From: Actinomycetota bacterium
GTDB taxonomy: Bacteria; Actinomycetota; Actinomycetes; S36-B12
Direction: 5' to 3'
Length of the DNA: 64,000 nucleotides
NCBI GenBank assembly: GCA_016717115.1
Contig: JADKGE010000003.1
Location: forward strand, 437,945-501,944
The notes beneath the pieces are model-generated. The model saw nothing but the letters and a program-made list of their open reading frames with translations, was not told the origin of the DNA and ran no database searches. A program made the position numbers and the translations under genes. This document shows positions 36,653 through 44,838 of this stretch, in pieces (position 1 is the stretch's first letter; every line of letters starts with the position of its first letter).

Positions 36653-37681
36653 TCAGGAGGGCAGCGAGCCCCCGGCACTGCGGAAGTCCACTGCCGCGTA
36701 TGCGGAGAGCTTGTCGATGCGGTGCTCACTGCGCACCTCGCGGATGGTCCCGCTCTTGCTGCGCATGACGATCGAATGCGTGGTGGGTCCGGCGGGCGTG
36801 TAGCGCACACCCTCCATGAGTTCGCCGTCGGTGATGCCGGTGGCGCAGAAGAAGATGTTCTCTCCGGTGACGAGGTCGCCCGTGGTGAGCACCCGGTCCA
36901 GGTCGTGCCCCGCATCGAGCGCCTTGCGTCGCTCGGCCTCGTCGCGTGGCCACAGCTTGGCCTGGATGCTCCCGCCCAGGCAGGTGATGGCGCAGGCGGT
37001 GATGATCCCTTCGGGAGTGCCGCCGATCCCGGCGAGGATGTCGACGCCGGTGCCGGCACGAGCAGCCATGATGGCGCCGGCGACGTCGCCGTCCGAGATG
37101 AACTTGATCCGGGCGCCGGCCTGCCGGACCTGCTCGACGAGCAGGTCGTGGCGCGGACGATCGAGGATGCAGACGGTCAGGTCGGCGACATGCTCGCCCT
37201 TGCACCGGGCCACGGCGGCGAGGTTGTCGCCGATCGGCGCGTTGATGTCGACCGCGTCCTCGCACCCGGGACCCACGACGAGCTTCTCCATGTAGAACAC
37301 GGCGCTCGGGTCGTACATCGCCCCGCGTTCGGCGACGGCCAGGACCGCGATCGCGTTGGGCATGCCCTTGGCTGCCAGGGTGGTGCCGTCGATCGGGTCG
37401 ACGGCCACGTCGGCTTCCGCACCCGTGCCGTCGCCTACCCGCTCACCGTTGAACAGCATCGGGGCGTCATCCTTCTCGCCCTCGCCGATCACGACGACAC
37501 CGTTCATCTCGACGGTGCCGATGAGGCTGCGCATAGCGTTCACGGCGGCGCCGTCGGCGCCGTTCTTGTCGCCGCGGCCCACCCAGCGGGCCGCGGCCAT
37601 CGCGGCCGCCTCGGTCACCCGCACGAGCTCGAGGGCGAGATTTCTGTCGGGAACCTCCGTGGAGGGAACGTCGATGGACAT
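36653..37681 (-). CDS. glpX: Fructose-1,6-bisphosphatase class II
   Basis: GlpX-type phosphatase of 342 residues, the usual gluconeogenic FBPase of actinobacteria. Motifs: WVGRGDKNGADGAAV, VVIGEGEKDDAPML with the metal-binding acidic cluster, VDPIDGTTLAAKG and GTPEGIITACAI. It removes the 1-phosphate of fructose 1,6-bisphosphate in the cytoplasm. ATG at 37681 follows a TACGCT box by six bases. Confidence 0.95.
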   Translation of the reverse strand: MSIDVPSTEVPDRNLALELVRVTEAAAMAAARWVGRGDKNGADGAAVNAMRSLIGTVEMNGVVVIGEGEKDDAPMLFNGERVGDGTGAEADVAVDPIDGTTLAAKGMPNAIAVLAVAERGAMYDPSAVFYMEKLVVGPGCEDAVDINAPIGDNLAAVARCKGEHVADLTVCILDRPRHDLLVEQVRQAGARIKFISDGDVAGAIMAARAGTGVDILAGIGGTPEGIITACAITCLGGSIQAKLWPRDEAERRKALDAGHDLDRVLTTGDLVTGENIFFCATGITDGELMEGVRYTPAGPTTHSIVMRSKSGTIREVRSEHRIDKLSAYAAVDFRSAGGSLPS

Positions 37682-37687
37682 GCCTGC

Positions 37688-37693
37688 AGCGTA
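37688..37693 (-). promoter_or_regulatory. -10 box of a leaderless promoter (glpX)
   Basis: Minus-strand TACGCT, six bases, ATG at 37681. Confidence 0.5.
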
Positions 37694-37740
37694 TCGATGC
37701 CGGGCGGGCCGAAGGGCTGCTCATGGCCCATGATGGAGCC

Positions 37741-38304
37741 GTGACACTGCCCGACGTCGAGCCGACCGGCCGCCGCAATCCTCGCCTGCGACAGACCATC
37801 GGCGACATGGTGCGGTCGATGCTGCTCGTGCTCGCCGTGGTCGGCGCGATCCTGCTCGTCACCTGGCGACCGTCGCCCGAGGCCGTGAAGGTGATCGACA
37901 TCACGCCGGTCCTGGCGTTTGCGGAGAGCACGGCGACGTTCCCGCTCACGAGCCCGGTGGGCCTGTCCGACGGCTGGCGGCCCACCAGCGCCCGTTTCGA
38001 GCCCACGGAGAAGTCCGTGCCCGATCCTGTTCTGCATATCGGCTACGTCACGCCGGCCGATGCCTATGCGCAGGTCAGCCAGTCGACGAACCGCACCTCC
38101 GCGTACTCGGCCGAGCAGACCGACAGCGGGCGGCCTGTGGGCAGCCTGACCGTCGACGGCAGCACCTGGGAGAAGTGGGAGCGAGGTGACCGACGATCCC
38201 TCGTTCGATCCGACGACGCGGTCCTCACGATCGTCTCGGGCGGTGCGACCTGGGAGGAGCTCACCACCCTCGCCGCGTCCCTCGAGCCGCTGGCCGCCTC
38301 CTAA
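37741..38304 (+). CDS. DUF4245 membrane-anchored protein
   Basis: Protein of 187 residues of the actinobacterial DUF4245 family. A single N-terminal membrane helix (MLLVLAVVGAILLVTWRP, about residues 27-44) precedes an extracytoplasmic domain with WRPTSARFEP and the closing GATWEELTTLAASL. Function unknown. It commonly sits near glpX and xseAB in actinobacteria, as here. GTG at 37741 is assumed; a weak CATGAT box lies six bases before it. An in-frame ATG at 37723 is possible. Confidence 0.8.
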   Translation: MTLPDVEPTGRRNPRLRQTIGDMVRSMLLVLAVVGAILLVTWRPSPEAVKVIDITPVLAFAESTATFPLTSPVGLSDGWRPTSARFEPTEKSVPDPVLHIGYVTPADAYAQVSQSTNRTSAYSAEQTDSGRPVGSLTVDGSTWEKWERGDRRSLVRSDDAVLTIVSGGATWEELTTLAASLEPLAAS

Positions 38305-38337
38305 CCAGGGCGGCCACCGCGATGTCGAGCGACGCTC

Positions 38338-38538
38338 CTACTCGGCGACGTCCGTCGAATCGACGCGCGCTCGGGCGTTGTCGAGCCAGGTCTGGCAGAT
38401 GCGGGCCAGCTCCTCGCCGCGCTCCCACAGTGCGAGGGACTCCTCGAGGGTGAGACCGCCGGCCTCCAGGGAGGACACGACGGACGCGAGTTCGTCGCGC
38501 GCCTGCTCATAGGTCGGTTCGACGGTTTCCTTGGCCAC
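38338..38538 (-). CDS. xseB: Exodeoxyribonuclease VII small subunit
   Basis: Small helical subunit (66 residues from GTG 38538) of the exonuclease that degrades single-stranded DNA to oligonucleotides. Family features: YEQARDELASVVSSLEAGG and LTLEESLALWERGEELARIC. It needs XseA, encoded immediately upstream. An in-frame ATG at 38568 would add ten residues and overlap the xseA end; the GTG is preferred for its spacing from AGGG. Confidence 0.87.
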   Translation of the reverse strand: MAKETVEPTYEQARDELASVVSSLEAGGLTLEESLALWERGEELARICQTWLDNARARVDSTDVAE

Positions 38539-38548
38539 GGCGTCGACC

Positions 38549-39712
38549 CTAGTTGCCCGGCGCGTCATCGCCGCGCTCGATGGTGCGAGCGGCCAGTCGG
38601 CCGTGGGCGAGTCGGACTTCGATGAGGTCGCCCGGGGCGACGTCGTCGGCGCTGCGCACGATATCGCCGCCGGCCTTCGTCACGATGGCGTATCCACGGT
38701 CGAGTGTCGCTGCGGGCGACAGGGCGCGCACCCGAGCGGCGAGGTGCGTGACATCGCTGGCCGCCGAGTCGAGGCGTGTGACGAACAGCGTGCGCGCCCG
38801 CTGCCGGCGGTGCTGCAGGCTCTGGTGCTCGCGGTCGAGGAGGTTGCGCAGGACGCGAGTGCCGCGTCGATGCAGGCCGTCGACCAGGTCGTGCTGCTCC
38901 CGCAGCGACGGGACCACGCGCTTGGCGGCGTCCGTCGGAGTGCTCGCGCGCAGGTCGGCCACGTAGTCGACGAGGGGCGTGTCCTGCTCGTGCCCGATGG
39001 CGCTGACCACGGGGGTCCTGCAGGCCGCGACGGCCCGTACGAGCGCCTCGTTGCTGAAGGGCAGGAGGTCTTCGACGCTGCCCCCGCCCCGCGTCAGGAT
39101 GATCACGTCCACCTCGGGCATGGCGTCGAGCTCGGCGAGCGCCGTGGTGACGGCCGGCACCGCCTGCACGCCCTGCACCGGAACCTCACGGATCTCGAAG
39201 GCGATCGCGGGCCAACGCTCCCTCGCGTTGACCAGGACGTCCTCCATGGCGGCGCTCGCCCGGCCGCAGATCAGCCCGATGCGATGCGGGATGAAGGGCA
39301 GCGGCTTCTTCCGCTCGGGAGCGAAGAGTCCTTCCGCGGCGAGGAGCTCCTTGAGCCGGGCCAGTTCGGCCAGCAGGGCCCCGAGGCCGACGGGGCGGAT
39401 CTCCCTGGCTCGCATCGACAGTGAGCCCCGAGCCGGCCAGAAGTCCGGGCGAGCATGCACGAGGATGCGCTGGCCCTCGGCCAAGGGCGGGTCGAGGCGG
39501 CCGATGATGGCCGAGTCGGCGACGACCATGAGCGACATGTCGACGTCGGTGTCGCGCAAGGTGAGGTAGTGGTTGCGGGCGCCCGGTCGCGGTCGGTACT
39601 CCGCCACCTGGCCGTCGATCCACACCGCGCCGAGACGGCCGATCCAGTCACCGAGCATTCGCGAAACCGTGCGCACGGCCAAGGGCGATTCGGGACTGGT
39701 CTCCACTGCCAT
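38549..39712 (-). CDS. xseA: Exodeoxyribonuclease VII large subunit
   Basis: Catalytic subunit of 387 residues: an N-terminal OB fold (VWIDGQVAEYRPRPGARNHY) and the catalytic core with IGLICGRASAAMEDVL, VDVIILTRGGGSVEDLLPF and SAIGHEQDTPLVDYVADLRA, then a coiled-coil region rich in Arg. It functions with XseB in repair and recombination. It is divergent from ispH, and the two -10 boxes lie about 50 bp apart. Confidence 0.93.
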   Translation of the reverse strand: MAVETSPESPLAVRTVSRMLGDWIGRLGAVWIDGQVAEYRPRPGARNHYLTLRDTDVDMSLMVVADSAIIGRLDPPLAEGQRILVHARPDFWPARGSLSMRAREIRPVGLGALLAELARLKELLAAEGLFAPERKKPLPFIPHRIGLICGRASAAMEDVLVNARERWPAIAFEIREVPVQGVQAVPAVTTALAELDAMPEVDVIILTRGGGSVEDLLPFSNEALVRAVAACRTPVVSAIGHEQDTPLVDYVADLRASTPTDAAKRVVPSLREQHDLVDGLHRRGTRVLRNLLDREHQSLQHRRQRARTLFVTRLDSAASDVTHLAARVRALSPAATLDRGYAIVTKAGGDIVRSADDVAPGDLIEVRLAHGRLAARTIERGDDAPGN

Positions 39713-39719
39713 GCCCCGC

Positions 39720-39725
39720 AGCCTA
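39720..39725 (-). promoter_or_regulatory. -10 box of a leaderless promoter (xseA)
   Basis: Minus-strand TAGGCT, seven bases, ATG at 39712. Confidence 0.5.
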
Positions 39726-39773
39726 GGCGGGCGGACGGGCGGCTCGGGCCATGCGGGCCTTGCGCTATGCGCC

Positions 39774-39779
39774 TACGAT
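39774..39779 (+). promoter_or_regulatory. -10 box of a leaderless promoter (ispH)
   Basis: TACGAT, six bases, ATG at 39786. Confidence 0.5.
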
Positions 39780-39785
39780 GGGGGC

Positions 39786-40763
39786 ATGTCGCAGGCGAAG
39801 AAGGTCCTCCTTGCTGCGCCGCGAGGCTACTGCGCGGGCGTCGACCGGGCCGTGGTCACGGTCGAGAAGTCGCTCGACCTGTACGGACCGCCCGTCTACG
39901 TGCGCAAGCAGATCGTGCACAACAAGTACGTGGTGCATGCCCTGGAAGAGCGGGGGGCGATCTTCGTCGACGAGCTCGACGAGGTTCCCGAGGGCGCCAC
40001 GGTCGTGTTCTCCGCGCATGGCGTGGCGCCGAGTGTTCGCGACGAGGCAGCCGACCGGGGTCTCAAGACGATCGACGCGACCTGCCCGCTGGTCACCAAG
40101 GTGCACCACGAGGCCAAGCGCTTCTCGCACGAGGGCTACCAGATCCTGCTGGTCGGGCACGAGGGCCACGAGGAGGTCGTCGGCACCATGGGCGTCGCCC
40201 CGGACTCGATGATCCTGGTGGAGGACGCCGGCGATGCCGCCGTCGTCGAGGTGCCCCAACACGAGAAGCTCATCTGGCTGTCCCAGACCACCCTCTCCGT
40301 CGACGAGACCATCTCGACCGTCGGCGCGTTGAAGGAGCGGTTCCCCAACCTCGTCAGTCCCCCGAGCGACGACATCTGCTACGCGACCCAGAACCGCCAG
40401 TCGGCCGTGAAGGCGATCGCCGAGAGATGCGACGTGGTCATCGTCGTGGGCTCAGGCAACTCCTCGAACTCCGTCCGGCTGGTCGAGGTGGCCCTGCACG
40501 GCGGGGCCGGCGCTGCCTACCGGGTCGACTCCGCGGACGAGCTGGAGCCCGAGTGGTTCTCCTCGGCCTCGACCGTCGGACTCACGAGCGGGGCGTCGGT
40601 GCCGGAGATCCTCGTCACCGACGTGCTCACCTGGCTGGCCGAGCGGGGCTTCGTCGACGTCGACGAGGTCGAGACGGCGGAGGAGACGCTGGTCTTCGCA
40701 CTGCCGCCGGAACTGCGACGCGACATCAAGGCGACGAGGGCAGCGGAGAGCGCTGGCGCGTAG
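39786..40763 (+). CDS. ispH: 4-hydroxy-3-methylbut-2-enyl diphosphate reductase
   Basis: Last enzyme of the MEP isoprenoid pathway (LytB), 325 residues. The three cluster-binding cysteines are Cys16 (APRGYCAGVDRA), Cys100 (IDATCPLV) and Cys198 (DDICYATQNRQ). The catalytic Glu lies in the conserved GHEGHEEVVGT region and SNSVRL binds the diphosphate. It supplies IPP and DMAPP, used by the prenyl transferase at 28172 among others. Confidence 0.96.
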   Translation: MSQAKKVLLAAPRGYCAGVDRAVVTVEKSLDLYGPPVYVRKQIVHNKYVVHALEERGAIFVDELDEVPEGATVVFSAHGVAPSVRDEAADRGLKTIDATCPLVTKVHHEAKRFSHEGYQILLVGHEGHEEVVGTMGVAPDSMILVEDAGDAAVVEVPQHEKLIWLSQTTLSVDETISTVGALKERFPNLVSPPSDDICYATQNRQSAVKAIAERCDVVIVVGSGNSSNSVRLVEVALHGGAGAAYRVDSADELEPEWFSSASTVGLTSGASVPEILVTDVLTWLAERGFVDVDEVETAEETLVFALPPELRRDIKATRAAESAGA

Positions 40764-40766
40764 GAC

Positions 40767-41747
40767 TCAGGCCCGGCGCCGCCGCACGACGACGATCACG
40801 ACGGCCGCGAGCGTCGCGCCGATGATCCAGTACCAGTTGTCGGCGAGCGTGAAGAAGGCGACGACCGCACGGTTCAGCAGGGATCCCTCGGCCGAACCGA
40901 GGAAGAGCTGCCCTGCCGTGAGCGCCGCAAGGAAGAAGGCGATCGGCGGGACGATGATCGCCACGGAGTCGTCGTCGCGGCGCACCTTCAGCGCGCAGAA
41001 GACGGTCACGACGAGCAGGGCCAGCCCTGTGGGCCAGCCGACGTCGCCGTTCGAGAGCAGCGCGTTCGCGAAGGCGGCGACGAGCGTGACGCCGATGACC
41101 AGCAGGTAGACGGCCCCGGCCCGGAGCGACCCGGCGGCACCCTGAGCGTCGGCCGGACGACGACGTCGGCCTCGCGGGGCCGCTTCGGGCCGGCCGCCTC
41201 CCATCAGGGCAGCCACCTCGACTGGCCCCGCATCGTCAAGCTCGGGGGCAGGGGGCGCCGGCTCGGCGTTGGTGCGCTGGAGCGTGCGAAGACGTCCTCC
41301 GTGGTCCGAGGCCAGGGCAAGCACAGCGACCGCGTTGCCAGTGACCCCCTGGCTGCGGAACAGGCGCCCCGTGTCGACCGACGGATCCGCCGCGGCGGGA
41401 GTGGCGGGCGCGGAGCCCGGCTCGTCAGACTCGTGGGGCTCGTCGACCACCTCGCCCACCGGAGCCAGGGCGTCCGCGTCCACGTCCACGGGCTCCGCCC
41501 CCGCGTCATCGACGACGCTGGTGACGCCCACGGCTGGCGGCCCCACCTCGGCGGCGGCCTCCGGCTCGTCGGGGGCGGCAGCGGGTTCCTCGGGCCGAAA
41601 CAGGTTCGCGAAGACGGGATCAACCGGCTCACGGCCAGCACCGTCGTCGGATGACACCACGTGCGTACCGTACAAGGGCGAGCGGAGTCGGCGTGGCTCA
41701 CCGGTCGCTTCGCCCCCGCCATGATCGCCCGTCGTGGCAGTCACCAT
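40767..41747 (-). CDS. DUF6542-like membrane protein with long acidic N-terminus
   Basis: Protein of 326 residues. The first ~200 are disordered, rich in Ala, Pro, Glu and Asp. An Arg-rich stretch (APRGRRRRPADAQ) then precedes four membrane helices (about 215-322) laid out like DUF6542, ending in RRRRA. DUF6542 proteins usually adjoin ispH in actinobacteria, and this one converges on ispH with a 3 bp gap. ATG at 41747 has AGGGA upstream; an in-frame GTG lies at 41783. Function unknown. Confidence 0.65.
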   Translation of the reverse strand: MVTATTGDHGGGEATGEPRRLRSPLYGTHVVSSDDGAGREPVDPVFANLFRPEEPAAAPDEPEAAAEVGPPAVGVTSVVDDAGAEPVDVDADALAPVGEVVDEPHESDEPGSAPATPAAADPSVDTGRLFRSQGVTGNAVAVLALASDHGGRLRTLQRTNAEPAPPAPELDDAGPVEVAALMGGGRPEAAPRGRRRRPADAQGAAGSLRAGAVYLLVIGVTLVAAFANALLSNGDVGWPTGLALLVVTVFCALKVRRDDDSVAIIVPPIAFFLAALTAGQLFLGSAEGSLLNRAVVAFFTLADNWYWIIGATLAAVVIVVVRRRRA

Positions 41748-41785
41748 CGGGATCCCTGACGGCGGAAGCGACGGCTGCCGCACCC

Positions 41786-42154
41786 TCAGGTGGCGTACGG
41801 CAGCTCCTCAACCGAGGTGTAGATGGACAGTCCCATCCGACGAGCCAGCTCGCACTCGGCATCCGCTCCTCGCGAGTCGCCAGGAATCCGAAGGACCGCG
41901 TCGCACATGGTGAGCAAGCGATGCGCCGCGGGGTACTGGAACTGACGGAACTCCTCTGACGCGTGTGACGTCCCCCCTGCCTGCTTGATCAAGGGCCAGG
42001 AGAGCCACTCCGCCACGACCGCCAGGTGCCCGCGTTCATAGACCGGAAGCGCCATGGCCTCCATCCGCGCCAGGTTCCCCGCGATCTTCGTTTCGTCGCC
42101 GCCGGTGCCGGTCAGGTAGGGCCCCGAGATCAAGACAAGCAGGGGTTTGGTCAT
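41786..42154 (-). CDS. DUF4406-like (nucleoside 2-deoxyribosyltransferase fold) protein
   Basis: Protein of 122 residues resembling the DUF4406 / nucleoside-deoxyribosyltransferase fold. It has LVLISGPYLTGTGGDETKIA near the N-terminus, a central HLAVVAEWLSWPLIK, then CDAVLRIPGDSRGADAECEL with the typical S/D-x-G-A-x-x-E pattern where the nucleophile Glu would lie, and a C-terminal YTSVEEL. A base-exchange activity is plausible but unproven. Confidence 0.7.
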   Translation of the reverse strand: MTKPLLVLISGPYLTGTGGDETKIAGNLARMEAMALPVYERGHLAVVAEWLSWPLIKQAGGTSHASEEFRQFQYPAAHRLLTMCDAVLRIPGDSRGADAECELARRMGLSIYTSVEELPYAT

Positions 42155-42215
42155 GTCGCCAGCCTGACAGATGTCACCAGGGTCCGTCATCGGCGCCTTC
42201 GGCGTCTGTGACAGG

Positions 42216-42236
42216 AGGCCCCTGCCAGTGGGGCCT
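42216..42236 (+). terminator. Stable hairpin between DUF4406 gene and ychF
   Basis: AGGCCCC and GGGGCCT form a perfect 7 bp stem with a 7-base loop. No T tract follows, so it may be a non-canonical terminator or an mRNA structure in the ychF leader. The rest of the 279 bp gap shows nothing I can assign. Confidence 0.25.
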
Positions 42237-42433
42237 GGGATTCCCGTGGGGACGGGTGACACGTCGCGGACCGTACGTGTCCCCGAGTCGCGGTGAACGG
42301 GTACTGCCCATGATGACGGACACCCGAATGTGGGCCGCTACCCTTGCCACCGGCGGGCATCTCCGCCGAGTCCGCCGTGCTTCACTGCCACGCTGGCCTC
42401 CGTCCATGAACGTCAACAGAGGAACCTGGCAAC

Positions 42434-43507
42434 GTGGCACTCACCATCGGAATCGTCGGTCTTCCCAACGTCGGCAAGTCGACCCTGTTCAACGCGCTCA
42501 CGAAGAATGACGTGCTGGCCGCGAACTACCCCTTCGCCACGATCGAGCCGAACACCGGCGTGGTCGGCGTTCCCGACCCGCGCCTGCAGGTGCTGGCGGG
42601 GATCTTCGGATCCGAGCGCATCCTGCCCGCGAGCGTGGTCTTCGTCGACATCGCCGGCATCGTCAAGGGCGCCAGCGAGGGGGCTGGGCTCGGCAACAAG
42701 TTCCTGGCGAACATCCGCGAGTCCGATGCCATCTGCCAGGTGCTCAGGGCCTTCACCGACGACGACGTCATGCACGTCGAGGGCCGGGTCTCGCCCGAGG
42801 CCGACATGGAGACGATCAACACCGAGCTGATCCTCGCCGACATCCAGACCCTCGACAAGGCGCTGCCCCGCCTGCAGAAGGAGGCGCGGATCGACAAGAC
42901 GCGCACGGTGATCCTGGAGGCCGCGGAGAAGGCCCGTGAGCTGCTCGACGGCGGCACCACCGTCTTCGCCTCGGGCATCGATCCCGCCCCGCTGAAGGAG
43001 CTGTGGCTCCTGACGGCCAAGCCGTTCCTCTACGTGATCAACGTCGACGAGGAGGAGCTCGGCGACGAGGAGTTCAAGGCCCGCATGCGCGCCATGGTCG
43101 CTCCGGCGGAGGCGGTCTTCCTCGACGCCAAGCTCGAGGCCGAGCTCGCCGAGCTGCCCGAGGACGAGGCCCTGGAGCTGCTGCAGTCGGTGGGGCAGGA
43201 TGAGTCGGGGATCCATGCGCTCGCCCGGGTGGGGTTCGCGACCCTCGGCCTGCAGACCTACCTCACCGCGGGCCCGAAGGAGTCGCGGGCCTGGACCATC
43301 CCCAAGGGCGCCACCGCGCCCGAGGCGGCCGGCGTGATCCACACCGACTTCCAGAAGGGCTTCATCAAGGCCGAGGTCGTGTCGTTCGACGATCTCACCT
43401 CGGCGGGCTCCATGGCGGAGGCCAAGGCCAGGGGCCGGGTGCGCATCGAGGGCAAGGACTACGCGATGGCCGACGGCGACGTCGTGGAGTTCAGGTTCAA
43501 TGTCTGA
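42434..43507 (+). CDS. ychF: Redox-regulated ATPase YchF (OLA1-type)
   Basis: Obg-related P-loop ATPase of 357 residues. Walker A GLPNVGKSTLFN (about residues 7-18), switch segment DIAGIVKGASEGAGLGNKFL and the nonstandard base-recognition segment NVDEEEL indicate ATP rather than GTP preference. A helical insert and the C-terminal TGS-like domain (TIPKGATAPEAAGVIHTDFQ to the end GDVVEFRFNV) complete it. Start GTG at 42434 after AGAGGAA. Its last codons are imitated twice downstream (43932-43955 and 44286-44315). Confidence 0.95.
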   Translation: MALTIGIVGLPNVGKSTLFNALTKNDVLAANYPFATIEPNTGVVGVPDPRLQVLAGIFGSERILPASVVFVDIAGIVKGASEGAGLGNKFLANIRESDAICQVLRAFTDDDVMHVEGRVSPEADMETINTELILADIQTLDKALPRLQKEARIDKTRTVILEAAEKARELLDGGTTVFASGIDPAPLKELWLLTAKPFLYVINVDEEELGDEEFKARMRAMVAPAEAVFLDAKLEAELAELPEDEALELLQSVGQDESGIHALARVGFATLGLQTYLTAGPKESRAWTIPKGATAPEAAGVIHTDFQKGFIKAEVVSFDDLTSAGSMAEAKARGRVRIEGKDYAMADGDVVEFRFNV

Positions 43508-43880
43508 CCAAGCCGACGACGTCCAGCGATACCTCGACCAGCTCACGCACCGACGTCACGCGGACATTGCCCGCCTGCGCGCGGCCATCCTCGCGGCCGA
43601 CCCTGGATTCTCCGAGAACGTCAAGTGGAACGCTCCGAACTTCGTCTATGGGGGCATCGATCGGGTGACTTTCCAGTTGCATCCCGGCGACCGGTTCCTG
43701 GTGATCCTGCACCGCGGGGCCTCGAAGTCGAAGGCACCGGCTCCGCCCTTCGACGTCGAATCGACGCTCGTGAGGTGGGTGGAACCCGGTCGCGGTGTGG
43801 TCGACGTGCCGACCGCCCCGGAGTTCGACGAGCGCCTACCAGAGCTTCTCGGGCTGATCGGGGCCTGGGTACGGTCGTAG
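43500..43880 (+). CDS. DUF1801 domain protein
   Basis: Protein of 126 residues of the DUF1801 (YdhG-like) fold: an N-terminal helix pair LRAAILAADPGFSENVKWNA, then PNFVYGGIDRVTFQLH and GDRFLVILHRGASKSK. Function unknown; such genes are frequent accessory genes. Its ATG lies inside the ychF 3' end (8-base overlap), so it appears translationally coupled to ychF. A degenerate ychF terminus lies just after it at 43932-43955. Confidence 0.8.
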   Translation: MSDQADDVQRYLDQLTHRRHADIARLRAAILAADPGFSENVKWNAPNFVYGGIDRVTFQLHPGDRFLVILHRGASKSKAPAPPFDVESTLVRWVEPGRGVVDVPTAPEFDERLPELLGLIGAWVRS

Positions 43881-43910
43881 CGGCGGGCTAGCGGTCCGCC
43901 ATTCCCACAG

Positions 43911-43955
43911 GTTGATCGGTAGGGGAACTCGGTGGAGTTTCGCTTCACCGTCTGA
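43911..43955 (+). repeat. Degenerate copy of the ychF 3' end (copy B)
   Basis: The last eight codons here read Val-Glu-Phe-Arg-Phe-Thr-Val-stop (43932-43955), nearly the YchF terminus. Over 45 bp it matches copy C at 44271-44315 in 34 positions, including GTTGATCGG at the left edge and TCTGA at the right. Confidence 0.6.
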
Positions 43956-44024
43956 GGAATCACGCGAAACGCATTCGGACCTCACGAGATCGCCTAGGCT
44001 CGTGACCTCTGAATGGGAGGCGCT

Positions 44025-44231
44025 GTGGCTGACAAGGTGACGGGACCCGCCTCGTATTTTCCGTCGATCGAGAAGCAGTACGGACACCCGATCTCCTATT
44101 GGATGAAGCAGTTGGACTCGGTGCGCGATGCGAAGCACATGGAGCAGGTGAACTTCCTCAAGGGTCTCGGCATGGGACATGGCCACGCCAATGCGGTCGT
44201 GCACGTCTATCGAAGCGACAACAGCCTCTAG
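44025..44231 (+). CDS. DUF4287 domain protein
   Basis: Small protein of 68 residues with the DUF4287 signature: YFPSIEKQYGHPISYWMKQL and HMEQVNFLKGLGMGHGHANA with the terminal VVHVYR. Function unknown. GTG at 44025 is fixed by GGGAGG at 44015-44020. A TAGGCT box at 43995-44000 may be its own promoter. It is enclosed between ychF-end copies B and C. Confidence 0.8.
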   Translation: MADKVTGPASYFPSIEKQYGHPISYWMKQLDSVRDAKHMEQVNFLKGLGMGHGHANAVVHVYRSDNSL

Positions 44232-44270
44232 ATGTGCCGTCGGGGAGTCGTCGGTCGTCATCGGCATGAC

Positions 44271-44315
44271 GTTGATCGGCGACGTGACGTGGTCGAGTTC
44301 CGCTTCAACGTCTGA
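44271..44315 (+). repeat. Copy of the ychF 3' end (copy C)
   Basis: Positions 44286-44315 encode Asp-Val-Val-Glu-Phe-Arg-Phe-Asn-Val-stop, exactly the C-terminal residues of YchF, although no ychF body is attached. The codons differ from the real gene (TTC CGC TTC AAC against TTC AGG TTC AAT), so this is an independent copy and not a recent duplicate. Confidence 0.7.
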
Positions 44316-44348
44316 GACATAGTTCGCCGGACTGAGGGAGGGCCAACG

Positions 44349-44708
44349 ATGGGAAGTGAACCAGTGACCCCAGAGTCGAGGGGCGTGACTTCCGAAGTCC
44401 TGGCGACGGTGGATCTCGGCCCTGAGATCGAGGGCATGGAGGGTCGCCAGCTTCGGATGCGGCTGGTGACGATCGAGCCAGGGGGCGTCTTCGGCCCCGT
44501 GCACGACCACAAGGGCAGGCCGGGGACCGTGTACGTGCTGCGAGGAACGATCACCGACCATCGGGACGGGATCGCCACGGACTACGGACCCGGCGTGGGC
44601 TGGCCCGAGGATCAGAACACCGTCCACTGGCTCGAGAACCGAGGGACGGTTCCAGCGGTGGAGATCTCGGTCGATGTCGTTGCGTATGAGGTCGATACGC
44701 ACACATAG
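44349..44708 (+). CDS. Cupin domain protein
   Basis: A 119-residue single-domain cupin. Cupin motif 1 is represented by GPVHDHKGRPGTVYVLRGTI with two His and a later Glu-equivalent region; motif 2 by PEDQNTVHWLENRG. Metal binding is likely, but no reaction can be assigned. GAGGGAGG at 44335-44342 fixes the ATG. It begins 33 bp after ychF-end copy C. Confidence 0.78.
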   Translation: MGSEPVTPESRGVTSEVLATVDLGPEIEGMEGRQLRMRLVTIEPGGVFGPVHDHKGRPGTVYVLRGTITDHRDGIATDYGPGVGWPEDQNTVHWLENRGTVPAVEISVDVVAYEVDTHT

Positions 44709-44838
44709 GGATGGCTGCCTTGGTGGTCAGTCATCGATCCGTACACCGGGTTGCTCAACGCCGGAACTCGGTCCAGCTGCGCTTAGGGGCACGTAGTCTG
44801 CGCGACAGTCAATGCAACGGGCCGTGGAGGCGGAGGCA

